Below the pieces are notes generated by a model. That model was not told the origin of the DNA, searched no databases, and saw only the letters and a list, made by a program, of their open reading frames with translations. A stretch of 62,097 bases of DNA, taken from the NCBI GenBank assembly GCA_903858935.1, contig CAIOKO010000047.1, positions 1 through 62,097 of the forward strand. The letters are read 5' to 3'. The position numbers were made by a program, and so were the translations under genes. This document shows, in pieces, positions 60,335 to 62,097 of this stretch (position 1 is its first letter; each line of letters opens with the position of its first letter). This DNA is from an uncultured Schlesneria sp. GTDB taxonomy: Bacteria > Planctomycetota > Planctomycetia > Planctomycetales > Planctomycetaceae.

Positions 60335-61993
60335 ATGGCCTTCTCAAAAACCTCTGAAAATAAGCGGTCGAACATTATGGACGCGGAAGAGGTAACGACT
60401 TCGCACGCCGAAAGAGGTTCGATCGTTGCCATTGACGATGATCCGATGACGTTGCGTTTGCTTCAGGGATTGTTGAAAGGTTCGGAATATCGAATTCAGG
60501 TTTCCAGCGACGCATCGTCAGGACTGAAGCTGATCGATGCCTCAACATCCGTCGTCCTCGTTGACCTTCAAATGCCTAAAGTCAGCGGATTTGATTGCTT
60601 GCGCTATATTCGAAAAAACCACCCCCAGGTGCAGGTGATTGTTGTCACCGGTTCCAGTCAAACCTCAGATGCTGTGGAAGCGATGAAGGCCGGGGCATTT
60701 CAGTATGTGACCAAGCCATTCGATCCGAAACAGTTGCGAGTTTATGTCGACAAAGCCATGCAGGCTTCTAAAACCGCAAATGAAAACCTGGAGCTTCGTG
60801 AATCCCACAGCCACAACTTGCCAGTGGAAGTTCCTCAAATTGTCGGTGATGTCAATGACTGGCTGATGACCAGAATCGATTCGCTGGCCAAGCTCGATTC
60901 AACGGTCTTCATTGGGGGAGAAAGTGGTACAGGAAAATCCACAATCGCGAGGATGATTCATCAAAAAAGTAATCGTGCGAGTAAGCCCTTTGTCTCGATT
61001 AATTGTGCGTCTTTGCCCCGTGACCTGCTCACCTCAGAACTGTTTGGTCACACCAAGGGGGCATTCACAGGGGCCGTTAGTGATCGCGCTGGTCATGCAG
61101 AGGTCGCGAACGGTGGAACGTTGTTTCTCGACGAAATCGGTGACCTTCCGCTCGAGTTACAGCCGAAGCTGTTAACATTCCTTCAAGACAGAACAATCCA
61201 GCGACTGGGGTCGTCGGAAGTTCGGAAAGTGGATGTCCGTTTGATCGTGGCAACGCACCGGAACCTGGCGGAAATGTGCCGTGAACAGGCATTTCGCCAA
61301 GACCTCTTTTTCCGTTTAATGGTGTTGAGTCTTGAGCTTCCACCGTTGCGGCATCGGCTTTCGGAATTACCGATGATGGCGGAAGCGGCGTTGACTCGAA
61401 TCTGTAAGCGAATGGGCATGCCTCCCAAACGTCTCACGGCGAACGGACTTGGCGTATTATTGAAACATAGCTGGCCGGGGAATATCCGCGAACTGGAAAA
61501 CGTCCTGGAGCGTGCTGCTGCATTTTCGCCAGGTTCGGAAATTGGTCCTGACGAATTGGTGTTCACTAACATGTTTTTGAGTCGCCCGAGTTCAACGCGC
61601 GATTCCGACGCATCGGCGATGCCCCCTTCGCGACCCTTCGCCGTACCTCGGGCAGACAATTCAACAAGCACCTCAGGAAACGCGTTTGATCGCGATCGAG
61701 GGAGATATGACGAGCAACCGCCGGTTTTTGAGAACCATACGTTTCCGGCGAATGGTGTTCCCGTGCCGAAAACTCAAGCCGATCCCGTTTTCACGCTGGC
61801 GGGCAAGTCACTCGATGCGATCGAACGAGAAGCAATTTTGCAGACATTAGCGGTTTGTAATGGCAACAAGGCAAAAAGTGCCCGTATGCTGGGGATCAGC
61901 GAAAAGAGTATTTACAACAAAATGCGTCGACTTAACGTAGAATGGCCACCGACGCCAGGTACGATGGACCCCAAAAACTGGACCAGGAAATAA
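60335..61993 (+). CDS. Sigma-54-dependent response regulator (NtrC family)
   Basis: A 552-residue protein: receiver (about 29-145) with acceptor Asp77 in VVLVDLQMPK and Lys127; AAA+ domain with Walker A GESGTGKS (195-202), GAFTGA sigma-54 contact loop (242-247), Walker B GGTLFLDEIGD; and a Fis-type HTH (NGNKAKSARMLGISEKSIYN, about 505-535). Between is a low-complexity Ser/Pro linker. It starts 7 bases after the HD-GYP gene. The last codons (MDPKNWTRK) lie inside an IS end, see separate entry. Confidence 0.93.
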   Translation: MAFSKTSENKRSNIMDAEEVTTSHAERGSIVAIDDDPMTLRLLQGLLKGSEYRIQVSSDASSGLKLIDASTSVVLVDLQMPKVSGFDCLRYIRKNHPQVQVIVVTGSSQTSDAVEAMKAGAFQYVTKPFDPKQLRVYVDKAMQASKTANENLELRESHSHNLPVEVPQIVGDVNDWLMTRIDSLAKLDSTVFIGGESGTGKSTIARMIHQKSNRASKPFVSINCASLPRDLLTSELFGHTKGAFTGAVSDRAGHAEVANGGTLFLDEIGDLPLELQPKLLTFLQDRTIQRLGSSEVRKVDVRLIVATHRNLAEMCREQAFRQDLFFRLMVLSLELPPLRHRLSELPMMAEAALTRICKRMGMPPKRLTANGLGVLLKHSWPGNIRELENVLERAAAFSPGSEIGPDELVFTNMFLSRPSSTRDSDASAMPPSRPFAVPRADNSTSTSGNAFDRDRGRYDEQPPVFENHTFPANGVPVPKTQADPVFTLAGKSLDAIEREAILQTLAVCNGNKAKSARMLGISEKSIYNKMRRLNVEWPPTPGTMDPKNWTRK

Positions 61994-62097
61994 GATAGAA
62001 TTTCAGTGGTTCAGTTTTGGAGGGGAAGATGCCCGGTAAGCGTAAGATTCGGAGCGGGAGTTTCAAAGCGAAGGTTGCGATCGCAGCGTTGCGAGAG
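61965..62097 (+). mobile_element. Left end of an IS3-family insertion sequence (truncated by window edge)
   Basis: TGGACCCCAAAAACTGGACC at 61965-61984 has the look of an IS3-family left end, and the element's OrfA begins at 62029 with MPGKRKIRSGSFKAKVAIAA, a transposase start typical of the family. The element lies across the 3' end of the sigma-54 regulator gene, so that gene's final codons and TAA come from IS DNA. The exact outer boundary and target duplication cannot be set, because the right end lies beyond the window. Confidence 0.7.
62029..62097 (+). CDS. IS3-family transposase OrfA, partial (5' end)
   Basis: The first 23 codons of a transposase: MPGKRKIRSGSFKAKVAIAA then LRE, with GGAGGGGAAG just before the ATG. 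The basic start and FKAKVALAAL-type helix are typical of the HTH_Tnp_1 N-terminus of IS3 OrfA. The gene continues past the window. OrfB is not seen. Confidence 0.8.
   Translation, partial: MPGKRKIRSGSFKAKVAIAALRE

Noticed and set aside
1-62097. CRISPR array or cas genes
   Set aside because: No evenly spaced repeat series and no Cas-like protein. The repeats found are palindromic or two-copy.

Overview
The window is about 62 kb of a planctomycete chromosome, by gene content a member of the Planctomycetia (species not determined). Indicators are two DUF1501 proteins, two large DUF1549/DUF1553 (PSCyt2/PSD1) proteins, PSCyt1-type c-heme domains, a TIGR03009-like protein, a TIGR03067-like protein, a PPC-domain protein, a Hanks-type Ser/Thr kinase with a membrane anchor, and many exported proteins of unknown role. 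Many starts lack a strong Shine-Dalgarno sequence. Intergenic spaces hold several dispersed palindromic repeats.

Left part (1-16.5 kb): a coupled pair (DUF309 protein, stand-alone Lon substrate-binding domain), endonuclease III, two TatA-like genes separated by a long inverted repeat, a Ser/Thr kinase, soluble transhydrogenase SthA, a membrane protein, trpC, and a large zinc-ribbon/membrane protein. Next come an LpxH-like phosphoesterase, an MJ1255-type glycosyltransferase and a radical SAM/SPASM protein, which look like an envelope-glycolipid set, and then a lone DUF1501 gene.

16.5-20.5 kb is a decaying accessory patch. It has direct and palindromic repeats, a small membrane-protein family in two intact and two broken copies, a frameshifted minus-strand gene, and two other membrane proteins.

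20.5-35 kb is mostly ordinary: TIGR03009-like, SET domain, PPK2, a monoacylglycerol-lipase-like hydrolase, a cytochrome/PSD1 protein, a low-complexity lipoprotein, an ATP-grasp-like protein, a PLP decarboxylase, an MBL hydrolase and nadC. 35-38.7 kb is a second accessory patch with repeats, a SUKH (SMI1/KNR4) protein, and a HigB/HigA-type toxin-antitoxin pair with two matching palindromic operators upstream.

38.8-57 kb: a PDZ/DUF6288-like protein, a TIGR03067-like protein, a membrane heme protein and a beta-barrel porin. A planctomycete exported gene set follows (DUF1501, PPC, DUF1549/1553, and a cytochrome/WD40/coiled-coil protein), then scpA, an endonuclease/exonuclease/phosphatase protein and tRNA-Ser(GCT) with a clear terminator.

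57.4-62 kb is the most interesting part: a tightly packed operon of an H-NOX heme sensor, a PAS histidine kinase, a response regulator with a degenerate HD-GYP domain, and a sigma-54-dependent response regulator. It looks like a complete nitric-oxide-sensing signalling unit. An IS3-family element begins at its 3' end and appears to supply the last codons of the sigma-54 regulator; the window ends inside this element.
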